From: Prostheceraeus crozeri
Lineage: Eukaryota > Platyhelminthes > Polycladida > Euryleptidae
Reading direction: 5' to 3'
Assembly (NCBI GenBank): GCA_907163375.1
Contig: CAJQUW010007110.1
Location: 186,001 to 250,000, forward strand
DNA: 64,000 bases
Shown one piece after another: positions 12,480 through 24,159 of this stretch. The first letter of the stretch is position 1, and the number at the start of each line of letters is the position of its first letter. Made by a program: the position numbers and the translations under genes. The notes beneath the pieces were generated by a model. The model saw only the letters and a program-made list of their open reading frames with translations, was not told where the DNA came from and ran no database searches.

Positions 12480-15230
12480 CGTGTATATTGAAATAGGTTT
12501 CTTGGAATATTTCGTTGGAAATAATCGCTTTGTTAGACAACACCTATTCACATGCATCTTGCTTAACTGATTTCAAACTAAAGGAAGTCTCCCAGAAACC
12601 GAAAATATTGATACCTAGAATTGTATCATAAGTTTAAACTTTAGCAGATATGCACATAAGACTACAGAGTTACTTCAGCTTTCTAGAAGCCACAATACTC
12701 AATATTCTGTCAGTATTGAACCTTCAGATTCAATCTTATCAGAGGTGTAAGTGTGTAGTAAACTACGTCCCCTGCGCTGTCGAACATTGCGAATTGTCTT
12801 AACGACATTCAATTAACGACACCATCAATTTCGTCATCATCACTTTAGCCAATGAAAATGGCACAATTCAGTAACTTTAATGTTTAATGGGATAAGAAAT
12901 ACAAGGTCACATCTCAGTGAGTCAGATTCAGTCACAAACAATTTGCACAACAATGGCAAATCTGGCGTATATTCTAGACAATTTGTTATCTATGGGCTGA
13001 GCAAACTGCAGCCCCATTGATGAGGACGTTGCATTGTTTCTCCAGTAGCATGCAATGATCGCTTATCGCGCTGACGGCAAATGTGTTTGTGATTTGATGT
13101 TGCGTTCAGAAAATGATGTCAACATGACGCTGATTATGCAAGGAATTTCAATTATTTATCAAAAGATTTATCCAGATCATTTCTTGACTTACGGACAGTT
13201 TCTTCAAGCTAAACTGAAATGTGAATGAGATATATTTCAACAATTTCGTTTAAGTAAGTTTTGCCCACTCAGCATATCGTGAATAAAGTAAGACAAGTCA
13301 TTATATGATAGAATCTCTTTGGCCAATGCAATTTCTCATCAAAGCAGAGTTGGAACAGGCACAGATTTCTCGACCGGTAACGGACTCGCACCGGTTTGGA
13401 AATCTCCTATCAGTACCTGTAGCGGTACCGATATACCGCTTTTCGGAAGACTTTAATTATGAATCCACAACACATTATTCTATAACAGGATTAAAGTTTC
13501 CCATCATCATTGAAATTATGCGTTTTTCATTACTTTGAATACTTATTTGATGAATAAATTTTTTCATTTGACAAGTTCGAATGGTCAACCTTGAACAAAA
13601 TCCAGGTAAATACAAATTAGCAAACATGGCATCGGAATCATCTATTACATGTAGAAGGAAGACTGTTTCGAAAAGTCATCAGCATACTTAGGGGCTGACT
13701 TTGAAATGGAGTAATCTGCAATTTCAAGATCTGCACATTAATGCCTGTATGCATGCACTATAAGACACAAAGATCCTTTATATCATCAACTGCCACGAAC
13801 TTCTCATGAAAGCATACAGCCATGAATTAAACTAAAATAAATTAAAAATTTCGACTGATCGACGACGCTTCATTTGTTTACAAAAATACATGCATGTATA
13901 TGAGGAGTATGAATAAAAGTTTTGAAAAAACTGTCGATAAAATACTTTGATTATATCTCATACTTTGAGGTGAGGATTAACCTTTTCTAGCTGCTGATTG
14001 TTACGAGCTGTTTCTACAATGCAACATTGTTGCAACATTGCATCAAATTTGAGCATGAATTTGTTTCAATACAATTGAATTTTCAAAGAGTCTTCAATAC
14101 GGTTTGATGGATTTGTTTTAACACTTGTTGCTGCATTATTCGAAAACAATACAAAATGGGACCCAAAAAAGTCTGAAAGCAATATGCCATAAAACATTTG
14201 ACATAACTCACTTTGGCATCTGCGTTTTCTGAAATTAACTTCTATTCCCTAGAAATTCGCAAGTTTCATTTTTACGAATAAATGTTAACAAGCACATTGA
14301 GTGAAAAAGAACGCAAAATGAAATGACATTTTCCACAAGTTCTCTTGACTCATTGAGAAGATGGCACATACAAATAGTGAGATACTTGGGTTTCGGAAAA
14401 TGATTAAATTAACGGATGAAAAGCAACAGACTTGGTATAATGGCTTTATTGAGTCATTTAAATATCAAATAGAATTTTATGAATTCTATGTGTGAAATGA
14501 ATTACATTGAGATAGAATTATAAATTCAATGCGCTTTGTCAGCAGAACTCGAGACCTTGTTCATGTCAATTAGAGATGAATATCAATAAAAATATATTTC
14601 CTTTAAGAAAGTTTAAGCTCGATTTCTCTGTATAATCAGTTCTACATAGATGGTTCTCTGCCTTTTTTTGGCTTGCAGCATAAAACATCCATTCCTAAGA
14701 TAAGCAGTTAGGAAATGAAGGAGATAAAATACAGTTGGAAAATGAAGAAGTCGCTTTGGTGATTCAGATTAAGAAAATCTATGTACCATTTTCACATTTT
14801 TCAATATGACCTTGCATGCAAGTAAAACGATCGTTGCTTAAATCTTTCAAAGTTTCAAATAAAAAATGTTTTACTGCTCCTGGACCTGGGTTGAGCGATT
14901 ATTATTAAAGTCCAAAGAGTCATCATATTCGGGATTAAAACTTCCATAAATAGTAGTGACATTTGCGATTGATAAAAATGTGTTTGTATAAAATGTCTCT
15001 GCAAAAAGTCATATGTTAACAGGAAGCTATAAAGCTGTGTAAAATTTCAATGTTTAATTATACCGGAAATATGTTTTGAATTTACAAAAAAGATTAAAGT
15101 TCTTTCAGCAAGCAGTTCATTCATACGCGAGAATATCACAATTATTGATGTATGCTGCAAAAAACAGTGAAACAAATTTTATCTACTAATGTCTGCTGAT
15201 ATTTATACAGTTTGCAGTGACAATTTACGG
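12480..15230. other. No recognisable gene
   Basis: A TGCAACATTGTTGCA palindrome lies near 14026; otherwise I see nothing. Confidence 0.5.
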
Positions 15231-15239
15231 AATACCGGC

Positions 15240-15730
15240 AGTAAACGCTGAACAATGAATCTTTTCAGAGTTGGAACGTAATTGGTTTAAATTGGACTGT
15301 AGTCCCATCTATTATTATAGATATTTAGATGACTGTAAATGCACTTTTGATAATTTAAGTAAAGTAAATAAGTTTGAGCAATTTCTGAACCAACAGCATC
15401 CGAATTTGGAATCTACCTCTGAAGTTGGAGGCTCAAATATTCAAATAATTCTTTTTTAGATGCAGGCATAAATATATCAAATACTGTAGAAACTGCAAAA
15501 AATTAATTGATGTGAGTGTAGTTATGTCAACTGTAGTGTGTTCCGAAAGGACGCGTGTACTAAATTGCTATTAAACTTAAGAGACATTTGCCCTTAGCAA
15601 AGGCATAGAGGTCTACTATTAGGCATGATTGATTGAGTGTACATAATTTCAAGTAATTGGTTAACTTTTGATAGCGAGATTAAAATACTGCAACCTTTTC
15701 ATAGTCTCTGTGACTTCCTTCATCTCCAAA
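15240..15730 (+). mobile_element. Penelope-like element fragment (reverse transcriptase)
   Basis: YRYLDDCKCTF is the Penelope-type form of the RT catalytic box, followed by FLNQQHPNLEST, which matches the FLN..HPNI.FT.E block of Penelope-like polymerases. Further on, SSNWLTFDSEIKIL recalls the thumb region of the Neptune group. This is a broken fossil with several interruptions; neither an N-terminal part nor a GIY-YIG endonuclease follows. Confidence 0.7.
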
Positions 15731-15739
15731 CAAAATGAT

Positions 15740-18020
15740 AGCGAGTTCATGGAGCTGGAAAGATGTTATAGAATGAAAGAATGCCTATAAATTTTACTAA
15801 TAATACTATGCATTTTACTGTATTGAACTCTAACTGATCCCTTCCATGTGGATGGCAAATTTCCTGCTTTCTGAGCATATATTTTAAAATTGAATTATCC
15901 ACTGAACTCCACCTTTTTAGTTGCTTTATTTGTATTATCCCCTCTTTAACCGGGAGTTAGACGTGGGCTACCCTACAAATTAATGCAACATCTCATTTTA
16001 TGAGCGCTTCTACTGCCTCTGCCATGTCATCGAAGATAATAATGTGCAAGTCTGAGTTCTTTCAAATGCTTGCCAATCGGCTAATATGTGGAGCCGAATG
16101 TGTTTATACAGCGCTCCGTCCTATTACTTCCGTGTAAAAGAGCAGGCTATTCAGTTTTTACATTGCTGTGAGTGTAATGTGCCTCATCCAAGAAGTTGTC
16201 AGTTACGATTGTACTATCTTCAACAGCTAGACTATCTTGTGTTTTGTCTTATGCCTGCGCTATTTCAAAAGTAACATTATTTGTCAATTAATTTTCATTC
16301 TTCGGACTTTTCATGGACTTATGCTTAACTTATCTTTTCGTTATCTATTTACCTATTTCGGCAATATATGTATGTGTGGTGGTCCCCCACCTCACAACGA
16401 CTATTGAAGGGAGTATGGAAACTATTCATTGCAGGGTTTGAAAACACGGTTTCAAAAAAGATGTTTTTAAAGATTTTGAAGTCATGTTAAAAGCAGGGTT
16501 TTACAACCAAGTTCATAACGCTAATCTCATTTAAAACCATGTGTTTAAACTCTTTTTAAACAATGCACAAAATGCGATTATGCTGGTATAACAATGTTTA
16601 AAATCAAGGCCATGAATGCAGTTTCAAACTGTTCTTTTTATCCATTAGATAGTACAGGTATTTAATCGATATTAGAAATCTTGTAATTATTCAGTAAAAT
16701 GCAACTTGTGGTAGTTGTGTTCTGCGTTAATATGAATTAAATGAGGCAATGAGCAGTATTACATGAATATGCAATGAATATGCACTACCAAACACAAGAA
16801 AAAGACACTTTTCATCACCTGCTGTCATTGATAGCCTATCAAAGTCAGTATTTCTCAATCTTCGCAAGTAAATCTTATATCACAAGCTATATCGAAAAGT
16901 GCAAGATGTTTTAAACATGCTGCATTTTTGACCCTACATGGGATGCATGAAAGGTATTGAAATTGGAGTGGAAACACTGAGATAGTACACCCGACAGATG
17001 CATAAACTGTATACTCTGTAAAATGTCTCACAATTTGCGAGACCTCTTATAAAGGATGCACAGGTACTATATTTCATGTCAAAAAGTGTGATATCTTACT
17101 TTATATGTTTGACAAAACTTATCTCACGAAGTTCGCGTCGTGTATGCAGCAGTATGAAGTGAATAATGATATCAAAAATTACGTAATGTAAAGTAACATC
17201 GGTTCACTAATTCAGATGAACATCTATTGGTGCATAATAGCGACACATGGTAAATGTAAGCTTGTTGGGTTCTTGCGATGCGGCTACTTGTCACGTCAAG
17301 CATGTTTTTTATCTCGAGTTAACCGACACAAGTACTAATTGTCCTAATTTTTGTTGAGTCTCAATGACAACGTCAAGATAGAAGTCATTGCAAAAGTTGT
17401 GTTTGGTGTAGCTTGGGATTTTTATTATCGAAGGTAGCAATCACTTGAAATAGTCAACGAGGCACATAACATGTCCTTATGGGAAAATTTCAAGTATATA
17501 CATTCCAATTCTATCCGACAAGTAACTCCTTCAGTACATGCGCGACATGTGTAGACGCAAAGTAAGTTCAACATGTGGATGAGAATTTCTTGTCAGTTTC
17601 CAAAAGCAAAATAGTTTTACCGTTTGTCTCCTGCAACGCTCGATGATGTATTGTGATTTGTAGTAAGAAAATGATATAATTTACATTGCCATCTATCTGC
17701 CAATCATTTGTAAATTAGATAGCACATTTAGCAACATGATCACAGAGAGTTTAGAGATATTGGATGAAGAGGTCCATGCGAACTACTCGCGAGATTGCTG
17801 TCCACACCGGCCCCAGCGTTCGAAAATTGAAACCGACAGTTCACATCTTTACGTAAATTTCACTGTGATGCAATTTGGCTACTTTGCGTTATATGATTCG
17901 GTTTGTTGATCGTCAAATTTCATTGTTTTCCTTTGAGAACGCATTAGATGCACAAGTAACCTTTTTTTGGATCTTCCACTCGAAACATGCACATGCACTG
18001 TCATCTTTCATCGAATCGAT
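15740..18020. other. No recognisable gene
   Basis: AT-rich; no feature I can support. Confidence 0.5.
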
Positions 18021-18032
18021 AGCAGATAATAT

Positions 18033-18345
18033 AGTCCTGTCGCCAGAACGAGGACTGAGACCTTCCAGGAATGGTGTACACAGTGGCTAAAATGTGCCGG
18101 CTTAGAATGCTATCTTCTGACTCTGCTAGAATCTGCTGACTCTTGACTTAGCACGCCTCACATGATCAGAGAAAACAAAGAAAATATCAGTTTAACCTGA
18201 AATTGTAATTTACTTCCTATTGGATTTACACGTGCTTTTCTTAACCGCTCACATTCGTGGCAGTCATGGACTGCATGCACACCAGTCTGTGCAAGTCTCA
18301 TTTTGGGAGCCGTTCCCTGCACAAGCTCATTCAGGCTGACGGACT
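18033..18345. mobile_element. Foldback element E1 (313 bp, long inverted arms)
   Basis: The ends begin AGTCCTGTCGCCAGAACGAG and, inverted, AGTCCGTCAGCCTGAATGAG. They are flanked by AATAT on both sides (18028-18032 and 18346-18350), a likely 5-bp target duplication. Almost the whole element is two imperfect inverted arms. The same arms recur at 25.5-26.3 and 52.0-52.7 kb. There is no ORF, so it depends on another element for movement. Confidence 0.65.
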
Positions 18346-18689
18346 AATATCACCGGTGGTGACAATGCAATGAAATAGTGTTTCATCTGCGTACCCGGAA
18401 ATGTAAATGATTGCAATGAGGAAGTGTGCGTCAAACAAGAATTATGGCTTCTGCACAGATAGGTGCCAAATCAAAACGACTTTGTGCAAGATGATCTCAA
18501 ATATTATTCATAAAACTGTCCCCTGGGAAAGCCTCAAAGTGAACTCTGAATAACAGAAGAGTCCCATATAAAACCTATATTCCTGATAAAAATAAAGACA
18601 GAAAATCAATAACCTCTGACTGTTCGTGGAGATAGGCCTAAATATGCATACCTTTAAACTGCTAAGAGTCCCATAAAGTAGGCCTTTTT

Positions 18690-19090
18690 TAGTAGGTGTA
18701 TTGTCGACTCAAAAGATGTCGGCATACGGTGAAAAAATAGTTGTTTCTTCAGAAGATTGCGCTTCTGCGGTCTAAAAAAATATTTGATCACTTTTTAAGA
18801 AGCTAAATTTTGCAAATTATTCCTGTGTTTATGCACTATCGACGTGAAACCACTATACATGTATATGTGGTATGAAGCTTCTTGGATATCAAAATGAATG
18901 AAACCTTGCTGACAGGTAGCTTAATTAAGTGGAAATTGAGCTGATATCAGGGAATTTTCATGAACATTATAATGCAAGCCTTTATGGAAAAGTTTAGATC
19001 CGATTTTAAATTCAATTTTTATCGGCATAATTTTATGATTCACCAAATTTATGTTTCATTTCTTGAATATGAATAGTAATGTGGTCATCT
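18690..19090 (+). repeat. Dispersed repeat R, copy A, first part
   Basis: The run beginning TTGTCGACTCAAAAGATGTC and continuing through a GCAAATTATTCCTGTGTTTA block and an ATTATAATGCAAGCC block matches 31148-31470 over several hundred bases with scattered differences. The family is unknown to me; no ORF or clear ends are visible. Copy A is broken up by a 1.1-kb stretch that includes the piggyBac-like insert at 19096-19977. Confidence 0.7.
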
Positions 19091-19095
19091 TTTAA

Positions 19096-19977
19096 CCCTC
19101 AGAGAGCTGAGGGGGGTCCTGGTGGAACCTGGAGCCATATTTTCTATTTTACGTTTTGTGCTGAGGATATATCAACTGCTCATTCCCATGTAAAATCATC
19201 ATTTTTGACAGTGAATCTGCATGTCCTATTTCATTCAATTGAATCAGTAGAAGTATGGTAGACAGGCTGAGTGTGTCCGGTGGGTGTAGAAATTCCTATT
19301 ACAAAATTTTTTCTATCAGATGAAATATGATATTGTGCTTGTCCACAATAGTGCATAATGAGTGCATGCGCGTTGTATTAGAAGATAGCAAAATGTGAAT
19401 ATTTTACTTTCGCAAATGATCGTGCATCACTGGTTGGCCAACATGAACAAATCAGCATAAATCAATGTTCAAAATGAAATCCATCATTATATTCACAGTT
19501 CAACGCTCAGAACAAATTGCTGACAAAGTTTTCATAACAGTAATTGATGAGTTTGAGATTTCCGCACGTGTTTTTAGGGTCTAAAAATGCAGCAATTATG
19601 GCTCATTTTAGCCTATTTACATTTGGTATGGATAAATTTGTATCAATGGAAAAATGCATGGCTTCTGCTGCATGGAATAAATCAATTTCATTAAAGTCAA
19701 TGTGGAGACAGCAAACATCATAAAATCGCTTCTTAGTGTAACTGATGCTGTGCTAAATGTCGTTGAATTACAAAAGCACCACATTTTCGCATGTGTTACT
19801 TCAGAAGGCTGAAAGATACCCAAAGGATTAGTTATATAGACCTGCTACACGAAAAAATCAGTTTTACTTAAAATCAACTTTCCTTATGATTTGATATCAA
19901 GCAAGTGAACTAGCAATTTGTAAAAAGGAAAGATTGTAAAAGTTCTAAGAACTGAACCCCCCTAAGGTCTCAGAGGG
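19096..19977. mobile_element. piggyBac-like non-autonomous element (about 880 bp)
   Basis: The ends are imperfect inverted repeats: CCCTCAGAGAGCTGAGGGGG at the left, and on the opposite strand CCCTCTGAGACCTTAGGGGG at the right. The left end is preceded by TTAA (19092-19095), the piggyBac target; the right flank is not TTAA, so the duplication has decayed or the assignment is wrong. No transposase is visible inside. It interrupts dispersed repeat R. Confidence 0.5.
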
Positions 19978-20194
19978 TGTGAAAAAGCTCAGGTCTGTGG
20001 CGGTTACTGTAAACTTTGGCTTTTTCAAATATCATTATACTTTGCTGTTAGTGGCAGTTTTGTGATATGATCACGCTTAAGAAAATGCTCTTATCAATGA
20101 GGCTGAGCATTAAAGCAATAGCTACCCATAGATGCTAATTTGACAAACTATATTACCTCTCCAAGGCATACATGACACGGAGGATTTATAAAAT

Positions 20195-20352
20195 ACTATT
20201 GTTCTTTCTGTCTTGCTATCATGATCAGTCTATTCCGCGGTAATTTCTTCAAAACTTCACAAATTTGCATTTTTCATATTTGACACTGGGTCTGGACTCG
20301 ATTTGAAACTGCATGCATGCACATTAGGGAGTTAATTAATGCTGAGTTGCTA
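20195..20352 (+). repeat. Dispersed repeat R, copy A, second part up to the Tc1 insertion
   Basis: GCTATCATGATCAGTCTATT and what follows match 31513-31610 of copy B. The homology resumes to the right of the Tc1-like element (21777 onward, TACTTTACCTAATATA) against TACTCTGCCTAACATA in copy B. Confidence 0.7.
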
Positions 20353-20380
20353 CATCTGTGGCCATAATCTTAAGGACAGC
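20353..20380 (+). repeat. Left terminal inverted repeat of the Tc1-like element
   Basis: This 28-bp end pairs with 21749-21776 at 25 positions. It starts directly after the TA at 20351-20352. Confidence 0.9.
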
Positions 20381-20597
20381 TGCAATTATACGAATAAATT
20401 ACCCCTATTTCGTTGTCGGCTTGATGTAACATTAATTTCGCTGGATTTTCATTGCTGTACTGTAATTGGCTGTTTAAAGCTACGAATAAGAAGCACGTGA
20501 TCATGCATGCAGTTGATGATTGTGAATTCCAAGTATACAGCGTGGTGTTTTATTGACTGTATTCACATTTTGTGACGAAAAGGACATGCAATAAGAA

Positions 20598-21626
20598 ATG
20601 GACAAGCGAAAAGAAATCTCAAGCTACAATCGATGTGCTATTATTGCTTTGTATAAGGAAGGCTTCAGTATTCGTTCAATAGCAGAAAAAGGATATGCCA
20701 GTAAGTCTGCGGTTGGTGACATCATCAAAAAGCATAGGGAACGTGGGACAGCCAATCCATTGAAAAGCCCAGGTCGCCCTTCCAAGACAACATCCCGAGA
20801 TGACAGAATTCTTATCAGAAATTGTCTCAGAAACAGACACCTGTCATCGAAAGCTCCCGCTCAAGATCTACGGGAGTCATCAAACGCCAATATCAGTGCT
20901 CGATCTGTTCGACGAAGGCTGCTGAAAGCCAATTTAAAGTCTCATCGACCTGCCAAAAAGCCCTTCGTCAATGCCCAGCAAAGAGAACGGAGAGTCCGGT
21001 GGTGCCTTGAACACCGAGAATGGACCCTGGATCAGTGGAGGAAAGTAATCTTCACAGACGAGTCGAAATTTCAACTGTTTAACAGTAAAGGAATGGTTCG
21101 ACGTCGTCCTGGAGAACGCTTCAAACCAGAGTGCATTGCCCCGACAGTTAAATTTCCTGACTCCGTAATGATATGGAGCTGCATGTGCTACCGTGGCGTT
21201 GGTAGAATGTTCTTGCTCGAGAAGAAAGAGACATTCAACGCTAAAACGTACCAGAATGTGATCCAAAATCGGCTTCTCCCATCAGCAGTTGAATGGTTCC
21301 CAGACGGTGACTACTTGTTTCAAGACGATGGCGCCCCATGCCATCGGGTGAGATCTGTGGTTTCATTGAAAGATCAGCTGAACATTCCTTCTCTCGATTG
21401 GTGGCCAGGACAGTCACCTGATTTAAATGTGATTGAGAATTTATGGTCTCGTGTAGATAACCTATTGCGTGAGAAGCCCCCTACGACCAGAAGTGAACTG
21501 ATTGTGACCATCATTCGAATTTGGAACCACATCATTACACCAGACGAATTGCATAAGTTGATAGACTCGATGCCTCGAAGGATTGAGGCAGTGATAAAAT
21601 CCAAGGTTTATCCCACCAAATACTAA
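20598..21626 (+). CDS. Tc1-like transposase, DD35E
   Basis: This is an intact 342-residue transposase, the usual length for Tc1 enzymes, which cut and paste the element by binding its inverted repeats in the nucleus. Residues 1-115 carry two helix-turn-helix (paired-like) DNA-binding regions separated by the GRPR-type hook SPGRPSKT (57-64). The catalytic triad is D154 (in FTDESKF), D244 (in FQDDGAPCH) and E280 (in SPDLNVIENLW). I count 35 residues between D244 and E280, against 34 in classical Tc1, so this is a DD35E variant, the spacing reported for the Traveler group. The ATG at 20598 directly follows an in-frame TAA, which fixes the start; the stop is TAA. No catalytic residue is missing. 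It is an element gene, unrelated to the host locus. Confidence 0.95.
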   Translation: MDKRKEISSYNRCAIIALYKEGFSIRSIAEKGYASKSAVGDIIKKHRERGTANPLKSPGRPSKTTSRDDRILIRNCLRNRHLSSKAPAQDLRESSNANISARSVRRRLLKANLKSHRPAKKPFVNAQQRERRVRWCLEHREWTLDQWRKVIFTDESKFQLFNSKGMVRRRPGERFKPECIAPTVKFPDSVMIWSCMCYRGVGRMFLLEKKETFNAKTYQNVIQNRLLPSAVEWFPDGDYLFQDDGAPCHRVRSVVSLKDQLNIPSLDWWPGQSPDLNVIENLWSRVDNLLREKPPTTRSELIVTIIRIWNHIITPDELHKLIDSMPRRIEAVIKSKVYPTKY

Positions 21627-21748
21627 CAGTTTCGCATTTTTATATGAAATTCATCCGAATTCTATTTGTATTCCATGTTAATGTTAGTACTAATATTGAT
21701 CAAATATACATAATAGTTCAAAAAAGTACTTTTCGCTTAAAATCATAT

Positions 21749-21776
21749 GGTGTCCTTAAGGTTATGGCCACAGTTG
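21749..21776 (-). repeat. Right terminal inverted repeat of the Tc1-like element
   Basis: This is the inverted partner of 20353-20380, followed by the TA at 21777-21778. Confidence 0.9.
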
Positions 21777-21834
21777 TACTTTACCTAATATACTTCATGT
21801 TATGTCCAACGTATCATGAAAATATTTTACTTTA

Positions 21835-22450
21835 AAGTTCCACTTGAAAGGCATAACTGGTTAAAAATGCATCGCATGCCGATACAGAATCGGAGTCGCC
21901 ATTCGAGGAAGCACGCTCAGTTGCTACCTTACAAGACTTCCAGAAATATTCAGTCGATTGATGAACAACTTTTAAATTCTTTTTTGCATTTCATACATGA
22001 TTAGTTCTGCGAGTCTTGATGCATCATAGCAGAAATTTGGCTGAGTTTCTGTGATTCTTCTACCGATTGTGAAATTGCATAATTACCATTATATATTTCC
22101 TGACTTTTGATAATAACGAAGTGTTTGAATGCAAAACGCGATGGACAAAAAAAACTGGTCACTTTGAGAAAGCCAGGATGTGTGGAAAATATCAAGCTAT
22201 TAAGAAAGTCTCGTTAAGATAGTCTCGTTGCAATTGAATAGCTTGAAACAAGGGAGAGATTTGCACTGCAATCGAACATCACTTCGCATACAGAATCAAA
22301 ATCTGCTAGTTTTTGTTAAAAGTGAAATAAACACGATCCTTCATAATTGATGAAGAAAACAGTAACTGTTAATAATCGAAAACTGCTAATATGATGCGAA
22401 TGCTCACAGTGAATATATTCCCATTTGAGTCAAACTTCAACAGATTCGTT
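21835..22450. other. No recognisable gene
   Basis: Nothing recognised between the Tc1 neighbourhood and the SINE. Confidence 0.45.
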
Positions 22451-22454
22451 TTTG

Positions 22455-22622
22455 AATATCTAAAGAGAATGACAGCGATTAAGCCAATAAAACACACCAA
22501 CACCGTTGATTCCGCGACCGCACTCGCCCAAACCAAGAATCGAACCGAAGTCTGCGGCGGAGAAGAGCTCGCACCCTCTTCACTAGGCCACGCTGACGGT
22601 ACAAAAGGAATGCGAGTAACGG
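22455..22622 (-). mobile_element. tRNA-derived SINE, copy 1 (with promoter boxes)
   Basis: On the minus strand the head reads GTGGCCTAGTGAAGAGGG (box A type) and, 40-50 bases on, GGTTCGATTCT (box B type), the internal RNA polymerase III promoter of tRNA-like SINEs. The body continues GAGTGCGGTCGCGGAATC and ends near CATTCTCTTTAGATAT. The body and tail recur at 28738-28858. Confidence 0.8.
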
Positions 22623-22639
22623 CAGAAGTCGTCTCCAAG

Positions 22640-23735
22640 TGATATCAACAGCTTATTGTCCTATTTATTATTGACCTAGTCCTATTAAACATGTAGACAT
22701 TGAGTGGCATTATTATAGATTCGTTCTTGTTCAACTTACTACATGATAATGATTACCGTAGACATCACCAGAGTGGAGAGAGATGATGTCATATTCCAAT
22801 ACCAATGAGTGACTTTGACCACAGTCTATAAATTGAAATCGGTTATCCATCAGAAATTAACAAATAAGGTCCCATTTTGAAGCCAATATACATCTTTAAT
22901 GTCATAATTAACATTGCGATGATTACATTTGAGGATGAGAGTATCATGTCCATGCAAAACAGAAGAACTTGAAAGTCAAAAAACTGGTTGAAAAGAACAA
23001 CGACTGAATGGAAAAGCTAGCCTCTTCCAATTCTTCAATCAAAGAAACGGTAGTCATCATGGCGAATTCTTTCTGTTGCAGATGATCACAAAACATCAAC
23101 TTGATGATGACTGGATCCGCCTTCAACAATCACGTCTTGTAACGGAAGGCCAAAAATTTCGTATTTTCCTCTTCCTCTCGTATTTCTTCCAAATTCCCCA
23201 TGTCTCTTTCAAGTTAAGCCCCAAACACTTTCATTTAGGAATATGTCATCACACTTACTTTTGACCATTAGACTACATTCAATGTATTCATGATCAATCA
23301 TTGAGATCTTCATCGCGGGATCTCTAGCAATTTTGTAAGGGTTCCAATGTGGATCCAAGTGATGTATGAATTCCATGCACCGTTCCATGAACTCTTTTTT
23401 TCTTTGCTGGCGATGGCAGCAAACGGGAGGATAAAGGTTGCACTCGTTTTGGGAAAGTAACTCTTCTTGAATTTTTTGCCAATATTTCGCTTTAAATTGC
23501 AATAAAAAGAAGAGCGAATATTTTCTGTTATTTCTATTGCAATTAGGCGAAAGATTTTCAACAATTCAAGGGAGTGCGATATTTTCGCGTATGAGTGCAG
23601 CCATTTAACTTATATTTCAGAGGATTATCGCCGATTTTATAAATTTGGAGCTTGTTGCGGTTTGCATTCAAACTCCTCAAATGCAATAAATATAATAAAA
23701 ATAAATGCAAAATAAAATGTTCCTCAATTAGGTCT
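22640..23735. other. No recognisable gene
   Basis: An open minus-strand frame at 23209-23502 matches nothing I recognise and is not proposed as a gene. Confidence 0.45.
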
Positions 23736-23739
23736 CAAA

Positions 23740-24155
23740 TCGACTGTGAGAATTCAAAAGTGAAGACTCTGTAAATTTTATGAAAAAATTTTCACTAAAT
23801 CAAAATTTGCGACAAGAAGCAGCGTACTTGCTATGCAACTGCAACAATGCAACAGAATTCAATAAATTGATGAACATTTTAACTCCAAAAAACTGGTAAA
23901 ATCCATCGCGAATTTTCTCAAATAAGCAAACAATTTACGAACGATGACTAAAAAGCACTAACCAATAAGTGTGAAATCTGGAAATTCATTTTTGATAATT
24001 CTCCTCTCCTTCCTTTTCAAAATCTGTTTTTTCAACAGAACCGACCGCACGCTGTTTTCTGTCATCAAGTCGTGTTTTTGTGCATGCCATGTGAGTGTGC
24101 ATGCTCCTGTTTTCCAACGTTGTTGGAAATAAACATTTTTGACTTTTGACTTTTG
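23740..24155 (+). mobile_element. 5'-truncated copy of the 57.6-kb LINE family
   Basis: The C-terminal end of ORF2 and the whole 3' untranslated region match, in opposite orientation, 57610-58020. Shared landmarks are AACAGAATTCAATAAATTGA, ACCGACCGCACGCTGTTTTC and the terminal AATAAACATTTTTGACTTTT with its repeated TTTTGAC tail. The coding part is frameshifted and carries stops. At roughly four identical bases in five it is clearly older than the long copy. Confidence 0.88.
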
Positions 24156-24159
24156 TGCA

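Larger units (their letters stand above)
20353..21776 (+). mobile_element. Complete Tc1/mariner-like DNA transposon (1424 bp)
   Basis: The element is bounded by inverted repeats that match at 25 of 28 positions: CATCTGTGGCCATAATCTTA at the left (from 20353) and, on the other strand, CAACTGTGGCCATAACCTTA at the right (ending 21776). Each end is flanked by TA, the Tc1/mariner target duplication (20351-20352 and 21777-21778). Inside is one uninterrupted transposase gene. Short inverted repeats, TA target, intact ORF and near-identical ends all suggest a recent, possibly autonomous copy. It sits inside dispersed repeat R, whose second copy at 31.1-31.6 kb lacks it and still shows the single TA. 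Confidence 0.93.

Noticed and set aside
19617-19823. Minus-strand frame after a good acceptor, considered as a further exon of the SLC4A11-like gene
   Set aside because: It lies inside the piggyBac-like insert and has no similarity to the expected protein.
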